Shown here piece by piece: positions 21,906 through 33,267 of a stretch of DNA of 64,000 nt; the stretch's first letter is position 1, and every line of letters begins with the position of its first letter. Below the pieces are notes generated by a model, which was given only the letters and a program-made list of their open reading frames with translations, did not search any database and had not been told where the DNA came from. Made by a program: the position numbers and the translations under genes. The stretch spans positions 4,092,001-4,156,000 of the forward strand of contig CM073194.1 of NCBI GenBank assembly GCA_037042915.1, given 5' to 3'. Source of the DNA: Auricularia sp. M13. Taxonomy: Eukaryota; Basidiomycota; Agaricomycetes; Auriculariales; Auriculariaceae.

Positions 21906-23468
21906 TCAGAGATCGCCCGAGATACGCGCAGAAATAGCGTCGAGTACCGCCTCGACGGCGAGCGGCACGTTTTCGCCCAGCGTAGCGTTGTTCGTAAACG
22001 GCATCGTCGTGCTCGCGTGCGGGATGTCGGACGCGGAGAAGGAGCGGTCACCCCACCACGCGATGTACTCGATGCCCATCATGCGCGCGGGAAGGCCGTG
22101 ATCGTGCAGCATGACGCCCGGGGGGAAGAATTCCATCAGCGTCGCGCCGGGGCGTAGGAAGACCGCATCGTCAAGCGCGGCGGACGGCGAGCCGATGAGC
22201 ACGCGCGAGCGGGCGATGAGCTCTGCGCGGTCCCTGAACGAACGCATGCGGGCGTCGGTCGGATCGACAATGTGCAGTTCCGCGCCGGTCGCCTGTGCCA
22301 GCTTCTCAAGCCCCAGGACGAGCGCTTCGCGCGTTGCTCCGCCCAGTCGGAGGCCGGCGCGGCCCTGCGTCATGTAGGTTACGACGGGGGCGGACGTGGT
22401 TGAGGGAGATGAGGCGGCTACGCCGATGCCGTCGTGGATACGCTGGCGGACGCTGGACCACCAGTCGTCTGGAGCAGGGACGAAGAAAGGAGGCGCCCAG
22501 GATACGGCGTCGCCCCAGACATGTGCGGCTGCGCCCATGGACGCGAGCACGACGCGTTCGTAGACCCAGGGCTTGATGATGTCGCCAAAGTCGTCCCACT
22601 CGGGCGTGAGCCAGACCGAAAGCGCGGAAAATGCGTAGTGCAGCAATGACGAGTCGAGACTGGCAGGTGGACGCGGACCGGCGATACGAGGCATCACGAA
22701 GCGAGCAGGCGGTACAGTATTAGATATGGAAGCATGCAAGCGCTGCAGCCCTAGGAGGGTGAATCGGCCAATGTCTGAGAATGGAAGTCAGATGCGAATG
22801 TTGTGGAGCCTTAGTAGGACCGACCTTTCGCCTCATCTGTGCAAAGCCAGGAGATGCCTGTCACCCGTCCACCAAATGATCCAAACTCGCGGGAGGCTTC
22901 AGTTGAGTTGATGAAATGTATTTGCCACCAGTCAGACATAGCGTCCATGGGCGGAAAAGCCTCAACGTCGTTCGTGACCAGGTATATGGAACCCTTGTAC
23001 ACGAGGACATTGTCAAGAATTGTCCAGCCTGAGAAGTTGGTTAAAGCAGTATGTTCTTGGGCGCGAATATTACAAACCTGGCACATGAGTGACAACGCGT
23101 GTTTGTGGCAGCTGGTCGCCCCAGTCCATGCGACCTTGGCGCGCGGTGCCTTCGCCTGGCAGTTCGAGCTGCGAGTGGACGTGCCATCTATTCAGAGCCG
23201 CCTGTATCGACTTTGCGAACTTGGAGCCAAACTCGCGCGAGTAATCCGGGCCACTTGGACCCGACACCAAGCCGCTGAGCTTCTCGCGGATGCCCTGGAA
23301 GCGCGACGGGCCTACGCTCTGTTCCGAGCGCTCTGTGCTGGATGTGGCATTGAAATACAGCAGAAAAAGGACCAACGCAACGAGCAGAATCGTCAGCTCC
23401 CGCCGGGTCGGGAGCGCGTTGGCGGAGAACATCGACGACGACAGGGTCTTGCGGACTTCGAACGCCAT
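21906..23468 (-). CDS. GT61-type glycosyltransferase, type II membrane protein
   Basis: Exons 23468-23078, 23028-22825 and 22750-21906 give 479 residues; the introns are 49 and 74 bp. A single hydrophobic helix (about 26-40, ILLVALVLFLLYF) after a short basic tail marks a Golgi type II membrane anchor. The catalytic part holds the DUF563/GT61 core: LDNVLVYKGSIYLVT near the start, then VVTYMTQGRAG and SRVLIGSPSAALDDAVFL...GATLMEFFPPG. The usual GxHGAxLTH box is changed to GSPSAALDD here. GT61 enzymes transfer xylose, GlcNAc or arabinose to glycans; the substrate cannot be read from sequence. The gene is transcribed away from the epoxide-hydrolase-like gene. Confidence 0.82.
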
Positions 23469-24721
23469 CGCTCCTTGTCTTCTCAAAAAGCGCGCTTTCC
23501 GCAGCAACTGATGATAAATGCAGCTAGCAGCGCAAATGGCGGCCCTCTTGACGGCCCCGACATCCCGTGGCCTAAATCTTGGCTTCGATTGACCAGACTC
23601 AATGTGCGACGTGCGATGGCGATGGGCACAGCTGGCAAACAGCGCTCGGCACTCGTTACTGCTTATACGACGAGGCTCTGTCTTCTGGCATGCGCGTGTA
23701 CTCAGAGGTCCACTGCTTGCCAAATCCAGCTTGTCGCCCCCCGCGCTCGCGGGGCCTTTCCCTGTCCCGGGTTCTTATACAATCGGCGAGCGGCCAGCGT
23801 CCAGCATAGCTCCTGTGTCAACGGGCCCTGAAGTACAGCTCGTAGAACCCCATACAGTCATTTGCTTGGGCTTTCGTTGCCGCTCAGTCCTCGCTGCGGA
23901 CGCTCGCACATGCGTTCCTTTCCCAGCGGCTATTTTCTGCGATCTTCGCATGTCCTATTGCTTGCATTATGCAGTAGCCCCACTGAATCCCTATATGAAC
24001 TGGGTCTCTGAAACGAACATATCGTCGGCTATTCAATCCCTCCACGACCAGTGGCTCTCCCCTGCGAGACATTGGCACTCACCTCGGCCCTCTTCTGTTC
24101 TCGTCTATGAATAGGACACCGGTGTTTACAGCGTTCTTCCACGAGCCTCCGAATGATGCACCAACTAACTGTCGGTGAAACCCCTGCTGCATGGACCGAA
24201 TTATTGTCGCCGGACGTGCGAATTCTTAGACCGCGCTTGCCATGGGCTCTTGTCAATCAGCCTGCCCTCATTGCGCAATTGAATCCAGATATATGAATCT
24301 TTAGGGCGCAAGGCGGCTCTCCTTGGCGGAGATGGTGCCATTTGTGCCATTCGCTCCTCATGACTTCATACCGCCGCATAACGTTCGCCTTGGACAGTGG
24401 ACGACGTATTCGCCTTGGGGCGGCAAACCACGAACAATATCCCTCCTTCAGACGCTGAAGGCTTGATTGTCAGTGCGAATCTAATTCCGCCGCGCCCAAG
24501 GCACCCGATGCCTCTATTTATCCGTCCTTGCAGTCCACATAGCTTACGGAGGATAGGTGGCCGCGACAGCTGTCGATCTACCGTCTTCGAGCGGTTGCTT
24601 AGCTGCAGGCGTCACAAGGTACACGCGATCCACTGGCTTCCCGGGGCATAAAGGTCGCGCTCTGCCAGCCATATCACCGTGACTGCACCTCGCAAGCCCA
24701 AGTGCGCTTCCCATCTGCACT
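23469..24721. other. Divergent intergenic region (GT61 / epoxide hydrolase)
   Basis: A shared upstream region of 1.25 kb. A 170-codon open frame at 23602-24114 on the plus strand has no domain or splice context and is not called. A CATAAA at 24647 sits 75 bp before the epoxide-hydrolase ATG. Confidence 0.5.
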
Positions 24722-26361
24722 ATGCGCTCCGTCCTCGCGGTTGTGGCTGCTGGCGCTGCCTTCGCTCAGGCCTACGTCGTAAAGCCCTTCAAGGTGAACC
24801 TCAGCGCAGAGATTCCGCGCCTGAAGACGCTGCTCTCTGGCACGCGCGTCGCGCCCCCACAAGCTGTCCCGGGATCCGACAACGCGGCGCTCGGGATTAC
24901 GCCAGACCGGTTGGGACGCCTGCGGGACGAGTGGGTGGCGCTGGACTGGAACGCGCAGGAAAAGGCGCTCAACTCGTGCGTATGCGTGGACCCTTCATGT
25001 TTGCTGTGCGCTGTGTGGGATTAGCGTGAACGCCCGCTTCAGGTACAAGCAGTTTACGACGGTCATCAATGACTCGACGGTGCACTTCCTGCACGAGAAG
25101 TCGCCGCACGCCGACGCTATCCCGATCATCATCACGCATGGGTTCCCAGGTGTGTCTTGCAGGCAGCTCCAAATCTACCTTTATATCAGGCTGAGGTATC
25201 GCGCAGGTTCTTTTGCAGAATACCTTTCTGTTGTTAAACCCTTACTGCAAGGTGCCACCGTGACGACGTCCACTGGGCAGAAGAAATTCGTTGCATTCGA
25301 CGTGATCATCCCCTCTCTCCCCGGCTACGTGTTCAGCTCTGTCCCGTCAACGCAGGACGCGCGTACGCTCGAGAATATCGCTCGCACGTGGAACACCCTC
25401 ATGGTCGACGCTCTGGGCTACAAGCGCGGCTACGCCGTGGCTGGTTCTGACTGGGTACGCGTTCGAACACCGCTCTACGACAGTGACTAGCTGAACTCGG
25501 CCAACTGCAGGGAGGCCCTATCTCGTGGCACATATACGACCTCTTCCCAGAGACAGTAAAGGCGGTCTACCTTACGTTCCTGCCAACTATCCCCCCGACG
25601 CGTGCGCAAATAGAGGCGGACGGCCAATTGCAGAATCTCACAGACTTTGAGCTTGCTGGCGCCGCTCGCACCGAGGAGTCGTTTGCGCTGCGAAATGGGT
25701 ACTTCCTTGAGCAGTCGACCAAGGTAGGCGCTTACTTTTGTCTTGCGCAGACAATTGTAACACCTGGCTGATTGGACATGCTGTAGGCGAATACCATTGG
25801 CCTCGCTCTGCAGGATAGTCCCATTGGCCAGCTCTCCTGGATGGGTGACGTCTTCATCTCCGGTCAGTGTTCCGCTCTCATCAACCGCAGCGTCGCATAT
25901 AACATGCCTACAGCATCAGACCCGAATGGCAACCTGACGTCCAAAGACATCTTGACCGGCGCTTCGCTTTATTATCTCACCCAGTCTTTCCTTTCGTCGG
26001 TCTTCTTCTACGCCAACAATACGTTGGATGCTTCCCCGCGGAAAGCGCGGAACAATGCTCCGCTCGGATATGGAAACTTCAAGTGGGAGAATGCGTACGT
26101 GTTGTCTATAATGGGGTTGGAATAATCGAGTCTGACGACCTTTGCAGGCACTGGCCGCGGTATCTTGTGGCTCAGATGGGTAACTTCGTCTTTTACGAAG
26201 GTGAAGAATTTACGAGCCATTTGTGCTACCAAAGGCTTTTCTAACCTATCTCTTCATCAGAGCATTCAAAGGGAGGCCGATTCCCAGGACTAGACAATCC
26301 TGCTGCGTGGATCTCGGACGTGAGAGCTATGATGGCGGAACACTTCAAGTTCACGTCGTAG
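24722..26361 (+). CDS. Secreted epoxide-hydrolase-like alpha/beta hydrolase, catalytic His replaced
   Basis: Exons 24722-24975, 25043-25149, 25207-25454, 25511-25723, 25787-25862, 25914-26094, 26148-26200 and 26261-26361 give 410 residues. A signal peptide covers about 1-17 (cut after AFAQA). An epoxide-hydrolase N-terminal domain (about 20-110) contains LRDEWVALDWNAQEKALNS. Next come the oxyanion motif HGFPG (117-121) and the nucleophile Asp202 in GSDWGG. Where the family has K-G-G-His-F for the base, this protein reads KGGRF with Arg384, so normal hydrolase chemistry is doubtful. The 51 bp intron 25863-25913 is a multiple of three and free of stops, so retaining it would add 17 residues. 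It could be a pseudoenzyme or an allele in decay; all splice sites and the frame are intact. Confidence 0.82.
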
Positions 26362-26512
26362 ATGCTGTAATAATGCACGGACAAAGAATTATTTAGGAAA
26401 TTCGTTGCTAGTAGTAGTATACGTAGTAGTAGGACGAACTATGGTAGAAGGATACGCAGAGATGTAAGAAATTGCATGGTAGCGCAACGATAATGAAGCA
26501 CTCGTGATAGTA

Positions 26513-27250
26513 CTAATAATCGTCGTCGTCGTAGTCGTCGTCGTCGTACGCGCCGTATGACCCAGCGGAGGCGTACCCATCGTCGCCGCAGCTGTCAGAA
26601 TAATCGGCCACTCCATCACCTGTGTCGTAATCGCCGCCGCCGCCGTACTCGTAGCTCGGCTCGCCGTAGTAGGCATCGGAGGGGGGCTCGTAATGCGCGC
26701 CATCATATGACGCTTCCGGGTCATGGTCGTACGCCGTGTCTGGCTGATTCTCGTAGCCGTGATTATCGCATGCAGATCCTTGGTAATACTGGGCGCCGGT
26801 TTCAGGCTCTTCGTAGTACTGAGCGCCAACCGCATAATCGTAGTACTCAGACTGGGCGCCCACTTCAGACTCGTAGTATTGGCCCGCAGACTCCCCAGCG
26901 CTATTCTCTTTCTCGTATCCCGCCGAGGCCGCGGGATGCTCCTCGTACTGATACCGCTCCTGCTTGGAGTCATCGTCATTTGACCCAGAGCGAACAGCGT
27001 GCTGGTCCTCGTAGCGCTGAACGCCATTGTGCTGCTGATTGGTTTCCCATTCCTCCCTGGCCTCTTTCAGGAAGTGGTCGATGATAACGTTGCCTTCGTC
27101 GATATCATCGGGAGCTGTCAAGCGTCAAGAACACGGTCACCCGGCGAATGATATTGTTAACGGCGCACTCATTTTCAGGCCATGAGAGTACTGGAAGTTG
27201 GGTCTGCCTCCCCAGCTTTTTACGATGCTGTATTTGGTCGGATAGGACAT
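26513..27250 (-). CDS. Member 1 of an uncharacterised W-G-R-F-Q family, with Tyr/Asp-rich tail
   Basis: Exons 27250-27169 and 27114-26513 (54 bp intron, phase 1) give 227 residues. The N-terminal ~50 residues (YSIVKSWGGRPNFQYSHGLK, then MTPDDIDEGNVIIDHF) look folded and conserved. The remainder is a low-complexity tail rich in Tyr, Asp, Glu and Gly (repeated QYYE, GAQYY and a terminal DDDDYDDDDY). The N-terminal module and its intron position recur in the gene at 31729-32615. No known domain is recognised. The tail composition suggests a disordered, possibly condensate-forming or nucleic-acid-associated protein, but this is guesswork. Confidence 0.75.
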
Positions 27251-28662
27251 TGGTGGCAAAGAGGAAATGTGGCGGAGGGAAGAGTCAACCGGTGATTGCC
27301 GGGACAAAGACGCGAAGTGCGAAATTTTCACAGTAAGTAGAAACTACCTCGATTCACTCCAGACCCATTCAAGGACGCGCGACTAACTCGTTAAGTAATC
27401 TCAAACAAGGATGATTACTTTGTGACGCGATGAGCCGGAGTCGACGCGCTTTGGTCGGCGCTTGAATCTACTCTTCCCGGTCCTGCGGCGTCCATCAAAT
27501 CTCGCTGCATGTCCTGGCCCGGCAGAAACCGTCCCTTGTGCTCGGAACATTGCTGCATGCATATCCGCACATATACAGAGTATGCTCAAGTGACTCAACC
27601 TTGATGAACCTCGCTCTTGCTCTGGGTCATTGGCGCATCGCCGTCGCCAATGACCAACATCGTTGTTGCCCGTCCCTCGGATGCATATTTGCAGTCATTA
27701 TTGGATCATCAATGTACACGTCAAGCTCAATTACGGGGGGGATTAAGGCTATATTCGACAACCAAACAGTGCACATGCGCACAGTGAGTACGGCCCCCTT
27801 GCGTTCTGAACCGATATTGTTGCCCTGATTGTATAGGAAGAGCTGGTCCGACTGCTTTGAGGTGTCTTTGCGCCCAGCTGAGTGACGAAGGACGGCAACC
27901 AGGACGACACTTGTGCCGAGCGGACGTCCCGCCCACCCTTACATACGTCGCTGCCTCGATCTCTGCTTCCCGAATATCCAATAGATCTGCCGCAAGTGGA
28001 TAAATTCAAATGCACAGTGCAGCAGGATGAACGCTGCCATGCTGCGCAGGTCGCCTACTGTAAGTCACCTGGATTGCACCTGAACGCCCTAGATGCTGCT
28101 ATTGTGTCTCGAATACCTCTGAATCTCCGAATATTATGTGCGTGACTCGATTGATGTGCGCTAAGTGAATACTAATTATGAAAATAATAGGCGAGAAAAT
28201 CCCCTGGGCCCTCCTGTCACTGTCACCGGCGTAATGTGTCCTGATATCGATGAGTACTGAGTCAACTTCGATATGGTATTATATTCCCATGAGTTCATGT
28301 CATCTGAATCGATGGCGAGATAAATCTCATCATTTTCCCTTTTGCGTTCGTGGAGTCCGCGCTACAACCGGCTTTTTGTCCCCCACTTTTGTCCTCGCGG
28401 ATTTTCCAACGGAAGGGTATGCACATTGGGACAGGTATACGTCTCTTAGCCTGTTTGGACACATCTGCCAGCGTGGTCGCCGTGATCACGCCCTGAATAC
28501 CGGGAGGTTCTTACACACTTGGTGCGCTGGTATGCTTATTTTGCTATTGTGCACCGCACACGAGGGTGGATTGATTGGGTTTCTGCAGCGCCACAAGCAT
28601 GTGCATACTTTTCCCCACGTCCTGTCAGATGTCCTGAGATCATCGGGGCTGAGGGGACGTGC
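27251..28662. other. Intergenic region 5' of the TEA-domain gene
   Basis: About 1.4 kb between divergent genes. I see several chance ORFs and no RNA gene. A 19-20 nt string (ACGCGCTTTGGTCGGCGCT) near 27444 recurs near 31518. Confidence 0.45.
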
Positions 28663-28668
28663 TATAAA
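28663..28668 (+). promoter_or_regulatory. TATA box of the TEA-domain gene
   Basis: TATAAA, 84 bp upstream of the ATG at 28752. Confidence 0.45.
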
Positions 28669-28751
28669 GACTGGGAGCCAACGGGCAGTTGAACCCACCG
28701 CTCGCAGCACCAGCACTGTTCGCTTGCGCTTACACTCTCCCCTCTCAAGCC

Positions 28752-29727
28752 ATGCCTCGCAGCACGAAGACAACTCGAAGGAGCGAAATCCCCGTCCGCA
28801 ACCGCAAGCTAACGCGCGACCGCCGCGGGCCTGTCTGGCCTCCTGAACTGGAGTCTGCTTTCGACGAAGGTTGGCGAGCAGCTTTTCATCTTTACTTTTT
28901 GAAGTCCCATCTCTCCGTGCAGCGTCGGCCGACTGGGGGATCGTGGGAAAATACTGCCCACAAGGCAAGCTCATCGGACAAAACCGCTGGATTTCAGCGG
29001 TCTTCTACGAGCTTACTGGAATCAGGAGGACGCGTCGCCAAGGTGCGTTCTATAATACAGTCAATTCATAATACAGTGTATTTGTCTGACGGGCGTGCAT
29101 GCGTGTCTAGTGGCGAGCCACATACAACAGCGACGAGCGTGGTTTTGGAAGCGGCACGGGGCTCTAATAGGGTTAACCTGGGATGAATATATCATCTCGC
29201 TGTACGACGACGACGACGACGAGGAGGACGACGACGCGGTCCCCGCCCTCATTCCCGACTCGCCGAACGAACCTGAGTACGATCCCCCGATGCCTGCAAC
29301 TCCTCCGCCCGAACTGGCTCTCCCCCCGCCTGCGCTGGCATCTTACACGACGGAGACCGTTTTCCCCGCAATGGACGCTTTTGCGGCCAACATCTGCGCC
29401 CTTGGAGACTCGTGGATGCTCGATTCGACGCTTTTCGATGTCTCGGTCACTCGCACGCCCAATTCGATGCCCACCGATGTTGCATTCCCTACTGCCCCAT
29501 CTCCGGCCGATGTCCGGTCGTGGATCGCTAACTACTCCCCCAACCTCGAGGCCACTAATGCATGCTTCCCGCCTACAGCGGCTCCTGCCACCGCGTTCGA
29601 CCAATTCCCGGCGGTCGATGCCGGCGTGGACCCGGGTATGCCTTACGAGTTGGAGCAGGAACCGTGGGTACTTGTTGACAACCCTGTGGATCTGGTAGCA
29701 TACTGGGACGGCGGATTGGCCTTTTAA
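28752..29727 (+). CDS. TEA/ATTS-domain transcription factor
   Basis: Exons 28752-28869, 28923-29042 and 29111-29727 give 284 residues; the introns (53 and 68 bp) are both phase 1. Residues about 18-90 form a TEA domain: RKLTRDRRGPVWPPELESAF, a short loop, GKLIGQNRWISAVFYELTG, then RRTRRQVASHIQQRR, which matches the recognition helix of TEAD/AbaA/Tec1 proteins. An acidic run (DDDDDEEDDD) and a Pro-rich, Ser/Thr-rich C-terminal region (about 115-284) could serve as activation domain. Fungal TEA factors control development (conidiation, filamentation); here the target is unknown. The protein is short for the class, with the domain almost at its N terminus. Confidence 0.87.
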
Positions 29728-29891
29728 GCTCGAATGTCTTTTTGTTTCTTTGATACGTATTGAATACTAGCCGAACCGAATTTCCGAGAACTAGATACAC
29801 TGAGGAGCAGGCTGAGGAGATCATAAACAACCCTCGGTCACCTATGAATTGCGACCGCAGCTCAGAAGCCAATGGTGTCCAAGAGGCTTCC

Positions 29892-31058
29892 TCAGCCAGA
29901 TCCACCCCCAGAGCCTGCGCCAAAGCCCGTGTCCGTGCCCGAGCATGAGCAATCCTCGTCAGCCGCGTGCAACACCGTGGGATAGTAGCTCTCAAAGTTG
30001 AGAACGACGAGTCCGACGGCAATGGTGATATCGTCCGTTGCGGTCGAGTTGCTCGAGGTTAGCACCGCATAAATGGTTCCCGTGCCCCCAGCCTCCTTAG
30101 GCACAGTGACGGTCCCGTTGAGGCTGTACGGCACGAACGTCGCGCCAAGCTTGGAGAAAAACGCGACGTAGAGACACTGGCTTGCATCATACTTGAGGTT
30201 GTGTGGCACGGTGAGAACCAGACTCGAGTTGGGCTTGAGGCTGCCGTTCTTCGGCGATGCCAGTGTGAGCGCCGGGAACTGCTTGACGGGTAGCCTAGGG
30301 TTGCTCGCGGGGCATGCCAACGATGTACAGTGTTGCGAGCGAGTAGACCTGTGAGGGCCCAGGGGCACGTCAATTGCGGCGCTCCGTGCGTCGCGGTCGC
30401 TTGTCTCGACCCACGCATAGTGACGCAATTCCACCGATAGAAACCCAGCGGCCGCGGTGAGAAAAGGCTGCCTGAGCTTCGCGTGATACTGGTCATGAAA
30501 CGGCGGGTACTACTGGGCCTTGCTAGTGAGATACTGCACCGCACCGTCATAGCCACTCACGCCGACCATCTCAATCACCTGCGCCAGAGCCTTGAAGCCC
30601 TGCACATTTGCGTATGGGCTGCAGCGATAAGCCATCGACATTTGGAAAACGCCCCAGACGATGAGCATCGAAACTCACAAATGGTAACTGCATGCTTGCG
30701 TCGCCTTGGAGCTAAGAAGGCCCTGCAGAAACTGCACATGTGCTGCCTCGTGCTCTGCAATCTACAAATTGAGATCTTCCGGGTTAGCCGCAGTTCCCAT
30801 AATCTGCGCCGTCCATACCTGCTGGTAAAGAGAGCGCTCGACGCCACAGTCCTTGAAGTCCTCGTCGCTGAACTTTTCTCGAGCGCCTCCTGATGGAATG
30901 CTGTCCCAAATGTTCCAGCGTCGGTACTGCAGGATATCAATGTCTGCTAAGACTAGAAAGACAGATTAGAAAGTATCATATCTCCAACGTTGAGACGTAC
31001 CAGGAAGAGCAGCTTTGCCAGTAACACCGAGAGAGACGAGGAAGCTGGCGGTGATCAT
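29892..31058 (-). CDS. Rds1/ferritin-like secreted protein with two out-of-frame segments
   Basis: Exons 31058-31001, 30952-30819, 30761-30679, 30618-30514 and 30471-29892 give an uninterrupted 319-residue frame. After a signal peptide (MITASFLVSLGVTG) come ADIDILQY, KFSDEDF, QIAEHEAAHVQFL, CSYHFPYANVQGF, FLTAAAGFLSVELRHYAW and CPASNPRLPVKQFPAL. These are the blocks of the fungal ferritin-like (Ferritin_2, Rds1) family, including the E..H metal ligand helix. Two stretches read in the wrong frame. After LQY the family block TLEHL...AFHQEALEK is present only in other frames, and after DVPLGP the expected SQVYSLATLYIV is in another frame. In both cases the indels cancel and no stop arises. The gene may be decaying, or the assembly may carry small errors. 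Function in stress response is known only by family name. Confidence 0.7.
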
Positions 31059-31728
31059 GCGCAAAGCGAATGGCGGTCAGAATGTATGGAGCAGCAGCGA
31101 AGCGAGTTTGCCAGTCGACGCGAAGCAGAGGAGATGCGAGATGTTTAGGCGACCAGAATGCAATATTAGAACGGTCCTCGTGCAAGTGAATCGGCCCAAC
31201 GCAATTTTGCAAGGTCTGCTCGTGTGCTTGTTCGTTCAGTTTCCCTAGCATAGAAAGACCCATGTGCGCCGTATGTCCAACCAAGAACAATACTAGTGCT
31301 GGCTATCGGCAGCCGTAGAAGCCGCAGCATCGAGTGGAGGCTCCTGGGCGTCGTGCAAGGCGACTGCGAGCTCGTAACTGAGCAGAAGCTCCTGCGAGAT
31401 GTATGCACCCAAGACCAGCTCTTAGCTCGCCGACGACAAGATGGGTAAGTGCGCGGGATCGTTGCGCAGGGATGGGCCAACATGGATCAGCTGCAACACG
31501 GTGATGGTTTGTGGAAAACGCGCTTTGGTCGGCGCTCGAATTCAGCCGAGCCTAAGGCTCTTCCCCCCCCCTTTCGTCCGTTTTACAATGGATCTCGTAC
31601 TGCGCAAAACACCGTCATACACCCGCCGGAACATTATTCGCGTGCAAGGATCCAAGAAATGCATAGTCACACACAGACCGCATGCGTTGAACCATCTGAG
31701 CTAGCGGGGCCGGCAGCGCGGTGCACTT
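31059..31728. other. Intergenic region
   Basis: About 670 bp without a supported gene. It contains a C10 run near 31562 and a second copy of the short string noted at 27444. Confidence 0.45.
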
Positions 31729-32615
31729 TCACTCGTCCTCGTCCTCCACCGCACCATACGCTGTGCCCCTCTTCTTTTGCTTACGGCGCTGCTGCCGTCG
31801 CTGGCGCCGGCTAAACCGCTGTTTGGGCCCCCGCGGCAGCACGTCGACGAACCGGCCCTTTTTCGAGGACGCCGGCCGCTCGTGCGCGGCGTACTCGTCC
31901 GCGTCGTCGTGGACGCAGTAGGTCGCAGACGCGTCCCCGCAGACTTCGCATTCGTAGACCGGCTTCGGTACGCCCTCTCGAGCTTCCCGGACTAAGCGCT
32001 CGTGGCGGTCTTCCTCCGTCTCGACGCCGGCCTTCGAGTGCGAGTTCGAGTCCGAGTCGGATTCGTAGCGCGTGCAGCCGTCGGTGGGCTCGACGTCCTT
32101 GTAGTACACGCTGTCCGCGCCATCATCGCCTCGGTCTTGCCAATGCGTGCCGTCGGTCGGCCACTGCGAAGAAGCGTAGGCAGAACGAGTGTCGGCCGCG
32201 TCGTCCAGATAGTCTCCGTCTCCGTCATCAGCATCATCGTCAAAGGCCGTGTCCGCGTTCCCAGCCTCGTCCTCGGGAGACAGAACGTCGACGTCGTCCT
32301 CGGCGGGGTCCCACACTGGCAACCCGTACATGACGGCCTCCTTCTCCTCGATGAACGCAACGGCCGCGCGCGCCCACGCGCGTATCATGCGCTTCTGCAT
32401 GCCCAGGAGGATGAGCGTGCCGCGTTCGAAGTCTTCAGGACCTGCCAACGCCGACCGTGACTGGGGGGTCAGAACTTACTCGCGCTAGGTCGTCTGACCG
32501 GATTGAGCGGACTCGCACCCATGCTCAGCTCATGCGTCTCCTGGAACCGCGCGCGCGTGCCCCAGCCTTCGCGCACGATTTCCGCGATGGTGGGCGGGAG
32601 GAGCGACAGCGGCAT
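31729..32615 (-). CDS. Member 2 of the uncharacterised W-G-R-F-Q family, acidic tail
   Basis: Exons 32615-32480 and 32441-31729 (38 bp intron, phase 1) give 282 residues. The N terminus EIVREGWGTRARFQETHELS-M, then SPEDFERGTLILLGM, aligns with the gene at 26513-27250 (SIVKSWGGRPNFQYSHGLK-M, then TPDDIDEGNVIIDHF). The intron interrupts the same codon just before P-(E/D)-D. Here the middle continues as a helical block (QKRMIRAWARAAVAFIEEKE), then a long Asp/Glu-rich stretch, a lone CEVCG...C cluster that could bind metal, and a basic tail (RRQRRQQRRKQKKR) resembling a nuclear or nucleolar signal. The function is unknown. The intron is short even for this genome. Confidence 0.72.
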
Positions 32616-33267
32616 CGAGGTGAGGTGCGGCGGAGGTGCGGCAGTCAGAGTCTGACTCTCAGGGAATTCGACCTTTTAGCATGCCGTCCGAGTCAGCCCT
32701 GTAAGTAGGGCGGTGGGCTCTCCGCCTTACAGTAACATGACTTTGAGTTTGACTGTTTCACAGCGCATACAGTGGGTCGAAGCAACCCCCTCCCGTCTCA
32801 CCTCACCTGACCGATCTGCACTCACTTCTCCCATTCAGTAGTGAAAGGCATATACGCCAGCACTGTGGCGAAAACGGCTCGCCGCAGGGTCGCAGTCCCG
32901 ACTGCAGTATCCAGTATTCGGGCGTCAAACCTTGAACGGCTGAGTCTCAGTTCAACTTTGCGAAGGACGCGGCCCGATCCCGCTTCGCTGTGAGACTCAT
33001 CGTTTCCGGGCGCAGAGAGAAAGCGTACGGATTCTACCTACTGCTGCGGCCGACCATTATTTCCGGCAACATGAATGACCTGCCTTGCCCAAAAAAATCA
33101 CTCAGTATAAAGAGCGCACGTCCCTCCCCCCAACCTGGAAAATCCGAGGATCAAATCCAAGCCAATCAGCCTAGCCTAGCTACTGTACACCATACACCGA
33201 TATAATAATCCTACAATTAATTCCCACCCCACGTCGTCAGTCTCCCACCCCCTCCTCTGCCCAAAAA
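32616..33267. other. Intergenic region
   Basis: About 650 bp between two minus-strand genes. I see nothing beyond presumed promoter and 3' UTR sequence. Confidence 0.45.

Noticed and set aside
23602-24114. 170-codon plus-strand ORF between GT61 and the epoxide-hydrolase gene
   Set aside because: No domain, signal, splice context or similarity to neighbours; it overlaps the divergent promoter region.
30762-30764. In-frame TAG taken at first as a nonsense codon in the ferritin-like gene
   Set aside because: It is the end of a normal 57 bp GT-AG intron (30762-30818); splicing gives YQQ-IAEHE, matching the family.
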